From Desmodesmus armatus (lineage: Eukaryota; Chlorophyta; Chlorophyceae; Sphaeropleales; Scenedesmaceae): a DNA stretch of 64,000 bases. Under the pieces are notes generated by a model. It made no database searches and was not told the DNA's origin. It saw only the letters and a list, made by a program, of their open reading frames with translations. The stretch lies in assembly GCA_007449985.2 (NCBI GenBank), contig VIIQ02000221.1, positions 62,001 through 126,000 of the forward strand, given 5' to 3'. Shown piece after piece: positions 37,301 to 47,393 of this stretch. The translations under genes and the position numbers were made by a program. Positions within the stretch are counted from its first letter, which is position 1. Each line of letters opens with the position of its first letter.

Positions 37301-40300
37301 CTGTCCCACAGGCATGCCCCCCGACGCCAATGCCGGCCGTTTGTGGGTCGAGTCTGCTGACAGCGGCCGCTGGTGGCTACTGCTGCGGCCGCAGCAGCTA
37401 GACCAGCTGAAGCAGGCGCTGGAGCCACGCGGGCACTGTCTCTAGACAGCCCATGCAGCCCCAGCCCCCCTCCCTCTTCTCTCCTCTCCTTTCCTCCTGT
37501 CCACACACATCATGCCTGCAACAAAGCTCACATTTGTGCCGCCACCCTGTCTCTGTCCCACAGGCATGCCTCCCGACGCCAATGCCGCTCGTGTGTGGGT
37601 CGAGTCTGCTGACAGCGGCCGCTGGCGGCTACTGCTGCGGCCGCAGCAGCTGGACCAGCTGAAGCAGGTGTTGGAGCCCCGCGGGGCGCGTGAGGGTGGC
37701 CTGCATGCAGCGCTGCTGAGGGTTGAGGGAGCTGTCAGGGAAGCAATGCCAGGCAGGCCCATGCAGATGCCTCAAAGCTTAGGTGGGTATACTGTACCAA
37801 CCAATTGTACGGGCAAGGGTTCATGCTATCTTTTGAATAGAGTAGAGTGCTTTTGGGAAAATTGGCGCTGCCCATGCACCAGCGTTTGTCAGCACAGGTT
37901 CAGTCTAGTCCTCATGGCAGCTTTTTGCAACGCTTTCCAGGCAGCCTTGTTTGTGGCAGCTTTCAACCTGCCAGCAGCCTCTGTGTCCCCACATGCTGTG
38001 TCATCCAAATCAGTGCTGATGATGTCCAACACCCGCCTGTCTTGCTGTCACCCTTTTTACCTGCTGCGCGCAGATCAGCTGTCCCCGGGGGTCCAGCAGG
38101 CAGCAGCAGCAGCCCACCGCCGCTGGCTGCAGCACCAGCCCCTCCTAGCACGCCTGTTTACCTCGCAGCAGCAGGAGAACAGCATCAGCAGCCTCACACA
38201 GCAGCAGCAGCAGCCGGCAGCAATATCTGACGCCCCGAACGGGGCAGAGGTGGATATGCTGCAGTCGGCGGCTGGTACTGGGGATGATGGTGATGGTGCA
38301 GCGGCAGCAGCTGATGTGTTGATGCTGAAACAGGATATGCTGAGGATGGAGGTGCTTGTGGCAGATGCTTTACAGGTAAAGTGTGACCGGCATCACTGCA
38401 TGCATTGCATCACAGCAGCATGGATGTTGTTGATATCATGCTACTGGCACTGAATTGAACTCGAGTTGGTGCAGATGGCTTGTGCTTTTGTATCGAAAGG
38501 CTTCGATGCGTCGAGGTTGTGACAGGGTTTGGTGCTTCCCCCCTTGGCTGGCTCGTCTGCTGCTGCTCTGCTTATGCCTGTGTGCGTACTGCACTGCATT
38601 ATGGACTGTCACTGGACCGTGTACAACTTCTTGCATAGCACTGTGTTTTGCTGTGTGTACTGCTCTGTGCCTCACTGTGTACTGCACCATGTACTGCACT
38701 GCAGGCCTCTGGACACTTCCAGCATGAGCAGTGGGTGCAGTCCGTCTCATCAGCCCCCGACCTCACTTCCCTCAGGAGCTGCCTCGCTCAACTAGAGGCC
38801 GCCCTAGTCAGCACAGACCAGCAGCAACACACCAACGGCTCAAAAGTGCAGCAGCTGCTCAGCCCTGACTGGGCGAAAATCATCGCTGCAACGCCTGCGG
38901 TCAAAGGTGCCTGGCTGCAGTGCGGGGCCGAGGTGGCTGCCACTGTGTTGGATCCAGACGGTGCCCTTGCGCCTAACATGACCGGCACTGCGGCTGCAGT
39001 GGCAGCAGCAGCGGCGGCGGCAGCAGCAGCCGGGGGTGCGGAAGATGGTGCAGACGCAGCTGCAGCAGCAGCGATGCCTGTCGAAGACCGGGAGCAGGTG
39101 CAGCAGCAGCTTGAGCAGCAGCGGCGGAAGGAGCAGCTGAGGGCCAGCCTTGCGTGGCTACCTGCAACCGTACCAGCGCTAGCCTGCGGCTAGCCGCGTT
39201 GGACGCGTGTATATGCTACCCGCAGCTGCAGGAGCGGCATGGGGTTGCATCTGGGCGGGAGATGATTGTGCGGTATCGCTATATCGTCAAGCCGTGCGCC
39301 ATCTTTGAGCCAGCCACGCTAGAGCAGCTGCTGCTGCAGGAGAAAGAGGCCGCGGAAGCAGCGGCGAACGGCAAGGCGAAGCAGCAGGAGCAGCAGCAGC
39401 CGGCAGCGTCAGGCAGTGTGTCTGTTGCGGCAGGTGAAGCAGCGGGGACAGATGGAGACTCTCCGGGGTCCAAACAGCAGCAGGACAAACAGCAGCAGCA
39501 GCAACAGCCTGACAAGCAGCCTGACAAGCAGCAGGAGCAGGAGTCAGACAAGCCAAAGCAGCCGATTGGCGCCCTGGACATCCTAGCCCTGGTGCACCCC
39601 ACCCCGCAGCGTGCCAAGTCCCAGCAGGCACAGCAGCAGCCGCAGCCGCAGCAGCAGCAGCAGCAGGCAGCCCGCAAGCAGCCTCAGCGCAAGCCGCGGA
39701 CAGGTGTCCCTAGCCTTGAGAGCGTGGTCGGCAAGCCGCAGCGTGTGGCTTATGGCTACTCTCTGCAGGGCAGGGGGCTGCTGCAGCTGATTAGGGGGCT
39801 GCCGCCCTTCCCTGACTGGGTGAGTGTGTGTAGGGTGCAGACATGCTTTATCCTTGTTGATGGGAGGGGTAAAAAGTGTATGTATGGTGCACACAGGCTC
39901 CGCATCCTTGACCTGTCTGCGGCCCTTTTCTTCGCTGGTGGCTGTATTGACTGCTTGTCATCGCGGTTGTTGAAGGCAATGCGGGCGTGTTTGCTGAACA
40001 CGGCATGCGGGCCGTAAATGTATGGATGCGCGCACATGCTGGTCCGTATGCTGGGGCAGCCCTTCTGCGCTGTGCAACCAATCCATCAGTACGAACCCAC
40101 GTTCGACCTCAAGCCTGCCTCAAGAACAATATATTTGTCCACTCACCTTTTCAACCAGCACAGTTGACGTGCAGCCTGGTCCTTTTTCAAGCAACTGTGC
40201 TGCTTGCTTTTGTGCCATCTGTCTGCCTGCTTGACTCCCCGCAGCTCCAGAAGGCGCGTCTCGAAGAGTTCAAACTCCCATTCAGCACCATGCGGTCAGC

Positions 40301-41165
40301 CGTCAAAGCTGCCCAAGAGGCCGGCACCTTTGACCTTACCTTGGACCAACTCAGGGATGCAGCAGCAGCCAAGGAGCAAGCCAATGCAGAGGCAGCAGCC
40401 GCCGAGGCGGCGGCAGCAGCGGCGGCTGCAGCGGCAGCAGCAGCGGCGTTAAAGGAAGCGGAAGCTGCTCCTCCTAGCAAGCCGCCGGCTGGGAAAGCAC
40501 CTGGGAAGGGCCTCAAGCTGAAATTGAATGTGAATAAGGGTGGCAGGGCCGGTGGTGAGAGTGCAGGCAGTAAGGGTGCGGCTGCGGGGGCAGGGAAGCA
40601 GAAGGGGGAGGGGGCAGCGGGGGCGGCTGGTGGGCAGAAGCTGAAGTTGAAGTTCAAGAGCAGGGAGAGCAGCCCGCAGCCGCCTGCTGCTGCTGCAGCA
40701 GCTGGTGGGAGCAAGGCGGGCGGCAAGGGTGGCAGGATGCGGCTGAAGTCGACGGCCCAGGTGCAACAGGAGCAGGTGAGGGGCAGACATTAGGGGCGAA
40801 AAGCATGTGATGGAAGGGTGTGAAGTAGATTCGCATAGTTGTGGGGGGGGGTGCGTGTACCTCCTACAGTGAGAAACGTGCTGCTCTGCTGGCACCGCTG
40901 TGACACACACGCAGTGGGCAAGTGTGCTGTTAGCAGAGATGACCAATGCTTGGTGTGGATGTACGTGCCGTAGTGCTCTGTGTTGAACTGCAACAACGGT
41001 TACTTGGCTGCTGCTGCTGCTGCTGCTCCTTTTGTGTTGCAGCATGGTGACAACCTGTCCCGCAAGGAGCGCATGATGCGGCAGTTAGGCCTGAAGAGCC
41101 GCACTGATGAGGAGCTGGCTGAGGACCTGCAGATGCTGCAGGATGACATGGACGATGATGATTAA
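28337..41165 (+). CDS. RLT: RINGLET-like homeobox-DDT-WHIM protein (ISWI partner)
   Basis: Exons: 28337-28445, 28541-28614, 28888-29109, 29454-29668, 29972-30062, 30363-30494, 30941-31026, 31232-31323, 31758-31891, 32114-32183, 32389-32549, 32954-33071, 33316-33626, 34134-34265, 34501-34625, 34972-35203, 35444-35530, 35878-36511, 37564-37782, 38074-38375, 38705-39169, 39226-39819, 40245-40775, 41043-41165; about 1752 aa. Domains in order: homeodomain (about 23-78, ending AWFVARRRKDKK), Arg/Glu/Lys coiled coil (about 265-330), DDT domain (about 373-460), HARE-HTH (about 606-649, LVRRITERGYRNM), WHIM1 (about 705-768), WHIM2 (GMDRRYNRYW ... RVWVESADSGRW), WHIM3 near 1340, Ala/Lys-rich tail. Plant RLT proteins partner ISWI ATPases in nucleosome spacing. 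Oddities: duplicated exon 16, triplicated exon 19, and a frame problem at exon 21/22 (39170-39225). Confidence 0.85.
31645..31708. other. AT-rich island in RLT intron 8
   Basis: About 64 bp composed almost entirely of A and T (runs such as tatattatattattttatg), in sharp contrast to the surrounding GC-balanced intron. It lies 50 bp upstream of the exon 9 acceptor. It could be an inserted organellar or mobile-element scrap. Confidence 0.7.
34837..34896 (+). other. Duplicate of RLT exon 16 start (cassette-like)
   Basis: A 135-bp tandem duplication copies the acceptor and first part of exon 16 (copies at 34837 and 34972). Read from its own CTGCAG acceptor, the first copy meets a TAA at 34921-34923. 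However, a GT at 34897-34898 would end it in phase 2, so inclusion of these 60 nt would insert 20 residues (another DDEEEVLAAAPED) without changing frame. Confidence 0.6.
36660..37563 (+). repeat. Tandem array of degenerate RLT exon 19 copies
   Basis: Units of about 254 bp repeat the intron tail plus the start of exon 19. Exon-like copies begin at 37056, 37312 and 37564 (the functional one), each with a CACAG acceptor and GMPPDANA coding start. The first copy diverges after ADSGHW. The second runs 44 codons, then hits TAG at 37443-37445 where the repeat junction interrupts it. Intron-only partial units (gtctctagacagccc...tctcctctcc) lie further upstream from about 36790. Only the third copy continues to a usable donor. 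Confidence 0.75.
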
Positions 41166-42006
41166 TCCTAAGGATGACTAATCCTTAGTCAAAGATGCTC
41201 GAGTAGTGATGTATCACCCACCGCCTTTTGCGGCCAGCAGATGCAGATGTATGTGGCTTCTATGTAGGGCTCAGTACAAGCCGTGCCAGCTGAGACAGCT
41301 CTGGTGTGGTCAAGGTGATGCTGCCAGACGTCCGATGCGGCAATCGTGCAGATTGTTATAGGTCTGCTGTATCTATGGCGCCGTTTGGTGCCTGTTACTG
41401 GTGTCAGCATTTGCGAGGGGCTTTGATGAGCTGGTGGTGTTTGCTGCCACTGTCCAAGTGGTGGTGTGTATGAATTGCACAGCATGTACAGGGTGTTGAG
41501 ACGGCGGAGACTGAAAGACTGTGGTGACGCCAGGTTGGCAGCAAGATGTTGTACAGTAGTCAATGTACAGGTTACAACACAGCACAGCCTGCTGTACGGT
41601 AGTCAATTGTACAGGTTACAACGCAGCACAGCCTACTCTGCTGAATGCCGTGTCTGGGAAAGCGGGTTGTTTGCAATACCAGCCACAAGGACCACGGTGG
41701 ACTTGCCACAAAGCAAAACTCGGTGGAGGCTCTGCACCAGGCAAACCCCAAAGGTCACACTGTGCTAGCAGCACAGTGGCACTGTACTGTCAGTTACTGT
41801 CACATCCACAAACAACCAGTATCATCCAAGCTGAAAAGCTGTGCACCGAACGCAACGGCCAGCTGCCAGCACCACAACAGACTCCTCCACTCTTTATTGT
41901 CTCAGTCCCCCCACACACACTCTAGACATGCATATGCATCACTATCCACTTGTTTCCGTTGACAGACACGGCAGCTTCAGCCTCTGCGATCTTATTACAA
42001 CACACT
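41166..42006. other. Convergent intergenic region with small repeats
   Basis: Lies between the RLT and GH32 stops. It contains a 41-42 bp tandem dimer (41550-41590 and 41593-41634, tgtac-g-tagtcaat... units) and the second copy of the dispersed 69-bp repeat (41931-41999). TTACA at 41995-41999 may be the GH32 polyadenylation signal. No gene is seen. Confidence 0.55.
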
Positions 42007-42013
42007 CTAGACA
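41917..42013. repeat. Dispersed repeat copy B flanked by short direct repeats
   Basis: The 69-bp repeat (41931-41999) is related to 27731-27799. On each side lies cacactctagacat (about 41918-41931 and 42000-42013), which looks like a target-site duplication. The right-hand copy of that direct repeat includes the GH32 stop codon. Confidence 0.6.
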
Positions 42014-45000
42014 TCTGTGTCATGCCCACCTCCCTCCTGCCAGATGCTTCCCATTGCTGCCATCTTCACATCTTTCACCTCAACCTGTCCTCCAGCACCA
42101 ACCAGCAACCACACACCTCCTGGCACAACCTCAGGCTCTACCCCATCCCCGCCACGGCTCTCCAAGCTGCTGTGGTCATGACCTGCTGCAGCCCCAGCCT
42201 GCTGCATGCTGTCTGCATGGCTGCTGCTGCTGCTCCTGTAGACTCGTGTGCTGAGCACCTGTCCATCTCCCGTGAAGACCTCCAATATGCTGTAGTCTAA
42301 GAACACCTGCAGTGTAATGCCCTCACCAGGATTTGAACGCAGCTTCCCACCCAAGCGCCTCACACTGCTCAAAGCTGCACCTGCACCTGCATTGCTGATG
42401 CTGCTGTGCCCGCTGCTATTACTGCTGCTATGCAGATACTGTGCCAGCGCAGCTGTAACAGCCTCAGAAGTCTTTGAAGTACTGCTTTCAGCCTGCAACG
42501 GCAGCAGCAGGTCCTGGCCCACCCCAGGCCCTACAGAAGCTGACAGCTGACATGTGCTGAAGTCATAAACCACCACCACTCCTTGGCCAACTGATTCTAC
42601 AGCAGCTGCACCATCCTCAATGCCTGGGGATGCTGCTGTTGCTGTGTGGTGATAGGTTGGCAGCATGAATCCTGCCACCCCAGCTGCAGCAGCCCCTCCT
42701 GCAGGCTGGAGGGTGAGGGTGAGGCTGAAATAGGAGGAGGGCACATCTGCACCAACATGCCTGCAGCAGCAGCAGCAGCACATGTGCATACTGGGTTTTT
42801 GACGCAACTAGGCTGAGCACTCGACAGGACCTGTTTGACGCTGCGCAATGGATGTTGACTGTTCGTCTATGCACCCACCTCACTTCACCGGGTCCCAGCA
42901 GCAGCCTGTCCTCCTGCCAGGTTGGCTGTGTGGACAGCTGCTGCAGCAGTGGCAGCGGCTGCTGGTACAGCATGCCCCCAGGGCCTCTGCCGATCAGGCG
43001 TGGCAGGCACATGCTGCCTGCGTACACCTGGGAGTGGGTGGCTGGCCGGGGCAGCTCACATAGCCAGGCCCATAGGATGGTGCGGCCCTGGACATGTGTC
43101 AACACAGAAGGACAAAAGGCAGAACGTGCGGTCAGTCAAAACGGGGTTGAACAAGGCTATAACAAGGCTTGTACCAGACACGTTCAGGAATCAATTGAGT
43201 TAAGATACGTATCCTGCCACAACTGAAGATGCTGTAGAGGTTACCACAGGCATGCAAAAAGGAGCCAGCTGGCTCACCTAGCTAGCAAGATGTACGGCGC
43301 CGCCCTGGCGGCAGTTCACTAGACGTACCGATCGGTACAGAGCGATCGCAATTGCAGGCTGGCAATGCATGAACACATATCATTGATGCGCAACTTGTGA
43401 TCAGGGGTAATAATAGCGTAGCTACGCTGTTATTACCCCTGGTAACAACACGTACTTCTCATGTTGAGCACGTATAGCTCACTCATGAGTCAAATCAAAT
43501 CAAAGTTACACCTGTAGCTATGAAACTCAAGAGCTCATGCCAGCCATTCACTGATATCACGGAGATAGCACAACAACCCAGAAGGAACAACATACTGAGA
43601 ATCAAAACAGAGAAGCCTGACGCTTTTGTGAGGATGAAAACCAACCCAAAAATCCCCAAGCGTACTATCTAAGTGCACGAGATGGACAACCCTCCGAGTC
43701 ACATCACAGCATGCCATGTCAGTGCAGTCATGGCATGCTGTGAGCAAGTCAGTCACGTGACACACAAGTGGGCCTACCTGCTTGTCTGTGAGGACGTTTG
43801 GTGCGTAGAGAACATCTCCCAGGTCAAGAGGGGAGGGCCCAGCCGCATTGTCCAGGTCAAACCTGCCCTGCATGTACCGCCCCATCCAGTACACAGAGGG
43901 AAATGTACCCACTGATGCACTGAATAAATGGGCGTGCTGTGGGTCAATGGTCCTGTCAGCACTGCTGTAGGGGACACCAAATGCATTCCTGCTGGACGGC
44001 AATACAGTCCCAGCTGAGGTGCAAGAAGAAGGAGGGTCCGGCTGCAAGGCTGGCTGCTGGTCGTGCTGGGGGGTGGGCAGCGGCAGTGGGTTGAGCTCCA
44101 GTAGCAGAGGGCACTCCCAGACTGGGCCGTCCAAGTCAGGGCTGCGTGCAACACACAAGGGCCCCTTGTACTGCCAGCCTGCGGCAGCAGCAGCAGCACC
44201 ACAGCAGCGCAGCGCAGTTTGGCTCAGACTCTGCATGGCGTCTGGATTACAAACTGTTGGAGTGAACCGCACGCTCCACCTTGACACTGCTGACTGCAAA
44301 GCGGTCGGGCTGCAGCATTCCGGGACACTGTCTGCGGTGTGAGCAATATATGCTGGCAAAAGCAAAGCGCAGGCACATGGTTCACACACAACCTATATCT
44401 CAGTTGCCCTCCCCCCCAGAGAACACACCCCCAGTTGCAACACAGGTTTGTACCACCATGGTACACCGGCGACACCCTACCAGGTGGCTACCCCACTGAC
44501 ACACCTGTCAGAAGGTTGTCACTGCTGTACACCAAAGCAGCACCCCTGGCAGCCCTCCTGGCACCAGCAGCAGCAGCTGTTGTTGCAGCACCAGCACCAG
44601 CAGCACCAGCAGCAGCAAGTGCAGCTGCTGCATCAGCACACTGCGAGTGCTTGCTGCTGTCTGCAGCTGGTGGTGCTCCAGCACAAGCTAGTCCTGTGCC
44701 CCTGTCCCTGATGCCAGCGCCCACCATGACCAACCACTTGTTGCCGTTGGAGGGGCTGGGTCTCTCCAGGATGAAGGGGTCTCTGCGGCCATGGTCAGCA
44801 GGGGTGGTGTGCAGCAGCAGCAGCAGCAGCGGCGGCAGCAGTTGCATGCACCCGATTCCAGCATGCAGCGTAATGGATTGGTGGTGCGAGGTCGGCAAGC
44901 ACGTGGCAACCACAAAAAAGGCACGTGGCATTCTGGACAAGCTGGGGTGTTGGAGAGCCGTTCAGATGTGCCCGATGCAATCACTGACTGGACTCCAGCA

Positions 45001-46606
45001 CTTGTACCAGTGCCACCCATTTGCAGGCACCAATAGCCGTGATGCTGGAGCCCTAGGCTGGGTGGGTGTGCGGCCACATATTCACCGCTCAAAATATCCA
45101 CTTGTAACAACCTCCCCCCCATAAATATTTCACCAGCTGCAGCTGCAGCACAAGGTCACCACAGTGTGGCTGTCAGAACCCGACACCACAGCAGCATGGA
45201 CTGCAATGAATGCACACCTGAAGCAGTTGAGGCAGAGTCCTGGAGGCGTCTCCCTTAGCACAGGGCGCTCACACTTCACCCACTTGATCAGGCAAGCATC
45301 ACCTACAGCATTTGCAAGCAGATGCATGTGCAAAACAGGAAGAACACATGTGCTTGGCTGTGTTGCTGGGCTGGCTGCATGAATTGGCGGGGGCTGTAAA
45401 CACAAGGGCTGTAAACTCAGCTCCACGTTGCGTTCGACACACAGTGTCGCTACAATGCACACCAGGCTGTGCTCAGCAAGTTGGTGGTGATGACTCAACC
45501 ACCATGGTGTCACGGCAACTCCAGCCACACAGCGCTAGCGCTGTTTGGTAGCGGTTGTCAGCCAGATTGTCAAGCCTTGAGAAATGATTGCCATGAAGGT
45601 GCCATCAGCAACTCCAGTCACACAGCGCTAGCGCTGTTGGCTAGCAGACTGTCAGCCTGATGATGGCCTCTCACCTGGATCAGCAGCCACTGCTGCCAGC
45701 TGCTGCTCGTAGCACAGCTCACTCACAGCCAAACTGCTAGGCCTCACACCAGGCGGTGCATCAGGCCGGCGCACCACACCAGTGTAGAGCAACACCGGCA
45801 CGCCACTTGCAACCGCTGCTGCTGCAGCAGTACTGACTCGCTCCGCCTCCATGACACCTGGTGTGCCACCCTGTTTGCTGGTGCTGCCGCCATTTCCTGG
45901 CTCTGTGCTGCTGCTGTAATCCGTGCCTGGGGTGTTGCTGGCATCAAGTGGCGGTGTGTCGCAATGCATGCTTCCTGCTTCTGCTGCTGCTTGTGCGGTG
46001 GTGTTAGATAGCAACTGCCTGTGGTCGCTGCTCGCAGGAGCGGCTGCTGCCTCCTGTGCACCCGGGCCCTCAGCATGCTGCGCAGCAGTACTACTAGCTA
46101 TTCGCCCATGCAGTACCACAGCACAGCCTGAGAAGCAGCCATCGGCATCAGGACCCCCTGGGGTGGGGCAGAGGGCTGGTGGGTGGTGCTGCCAGGTAAC
46201 CATGTCTGTGCTGCTGACATGACCCCAGCACAGGCCCCACCCCCATTGCACTTGGGCGGGAAGGTGCTGATAGAACAGGTGGTAGCGGCCACCCCACAGA
46301 AGAGGGCCATTCGGATCGTTGGCTGTGCAAGTGGAGACACCGGCAGCAGGGGATGCTATAACTCAGAGTGATGAATGGTTGCCACAACTGTCAGTAGTGG
46401 TGTCTGCATGGCATCATGCAGCGCGCTGGGGTGTTGACTTGGCACATGCATGCTGCTGCTGCGGCACCTTGCGCATTGCAAGCCCCTTGCAGACAAAACC
46501 CGGCCAGCTCAGCAAGCGTTGTCAGAATACACTCACCCCATCCTGAGGGGGGCGCAACATGGAAGATGGGCTTGTCACGGATGTGCTGCTCGGGGAGAGA
46601 GGCCAT
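42007..46606 (-). CDS. Glycoside hydrolase family 32 beta-fructosidase
   Basis: Seven exons: 46537-46606, 45675-46322, 45218-45302, 44505-44782, 43778-44178, 42879-43087, 42007-42760; 814 aa. All three GH32 catalytic residues are present: nucleophile Asp26 in GWANDPNG, transition-state Asp269 in FRDPFIL, and acid/base Glu382 in VWECPLLLEL. Other family motifs are YHLFYQH, GCFSGCAVV, PVLLYTGV and GRTILWAWLCE, followed by a C-terminal beta-sandwich region. Substrate choice among sucrose, inulin or levan cannot be read from sequence. Exon 2 carries an Ala/Ser-rich insert of about 100 residues, and exon 4 an Ala-rich one. No signal peptide follows the chosen ATG (MASLPEQHIRDKPIFHV), so the enzyme is intracellular or an upstream exon is missed. 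GH32 is patchily distributed in green algae. Confidence 0.88.
43403..43440. repeat. 38-bp near-perfect palindrome in GH32 intron 5
   Basis: The two halves are reverse complements over all but one base pair (centre tagc, outer arms aggggtaataa/ttattacccct). It lies inside intron 5 of the GH32 gene, 50 bp before the 143-bp dispersed repeat. A 14-bp palindrome, gtaccgatcggtac, occurs nearby around 43326-43339. Confidence 0.8.
43490..43632. repeat. 143-bp dispersed repeat, copy 1
   Basis: This stretch recurs at 55142-55284 in the same orientation, with a single visible mismatch over 143 bp. It lies in GH32 intron 5; the other copy is in OleD intron 4. The near identity implies very recent spread by a mobile element or gene conversion. 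No terminal repeats are obvious. Confidence 0.9.
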
Positions 46607-47393
46607 GAGGATCCAAGGTCAGAAGTCTGCACCACTCAAGCACTGGGCCAATGCGCCAATAATGGCATGGCTGGGCCGAGCTAGTCTACTAAGCTATTGT
46701 ACTCATCCTTTGTTGTGGCGAGTGTATCAGAGCTGGATCTCGTCTGCCCGTGACTCGTCATCGTTGACGCGATAGCCGGGATTGGCGTTACCGGTTAGTC
46801 GTCATATACACAGCGGTTGAGGAAACCGACGCGTTGTTGCTATGACAAACATTTACCAAATGTACGTGTAAAAACAACATTTGAAAGCTCCAGACGGCCC
46901 TCACGAAGCTCGCGCGGATGTACTACGGAGTACAACCCCTGTACTGCGTCCACTGCCAGTTTATACCCGCTGCTGGGCCCCACAAGGCTTTTGGTGTTCC
47001 TCAGCAATAATCATGCCACAGGAACATAAGCTCCAAAATACTAGTACATTGCATGATGTGACAGGGAAACACGCCCTGCACATGCACGATGAGCGCATGT
47101 TCTGCGCTAGCCACACAAGCAGTCCTCAACAAAACCGACCCAGACCAACTCAACCAAGCCCATGAACAACACCACAATCTACAGCCTGAGCGGCAGAGGT
47201 CGGCAGCCAAATTAATTACTGAACCAACACAATCAAAATAAACACATCCGCAGCATCATGTTCCGTGTATACACTCAGAAGCCTACAGACATGTCTCATC
47301 TTCTGAAACAGTACCCAATGGCACACTGGCATGCAATTCCAGTAAACATGCCGCGCGCGCATGCATGCGCGCACACGCTCTGAATCTCACCCC
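46607..47393. other. Intergenic: GH32 upstream region and OleC 3' flank
   Basis: 787 bp between two minus-strand genes. It should contain the GH32 promoter and the OleC 3' UTR. It is relatively AT-rich at 47200-47340. No TGTAA on the minus strand, coding exon or RNA gene could be assigned with confidence. Confidence 0.4.

Noticed and set aside
42884..43087. Alternative GH32 exon 6 donor at 42883 (GGTGAA|GTGAGG)
   Set aside because: It leaves phase 0 and breaks the following frame; the donor at 42878 gives phase 2 and restores EVRHVGADV into exon 7.
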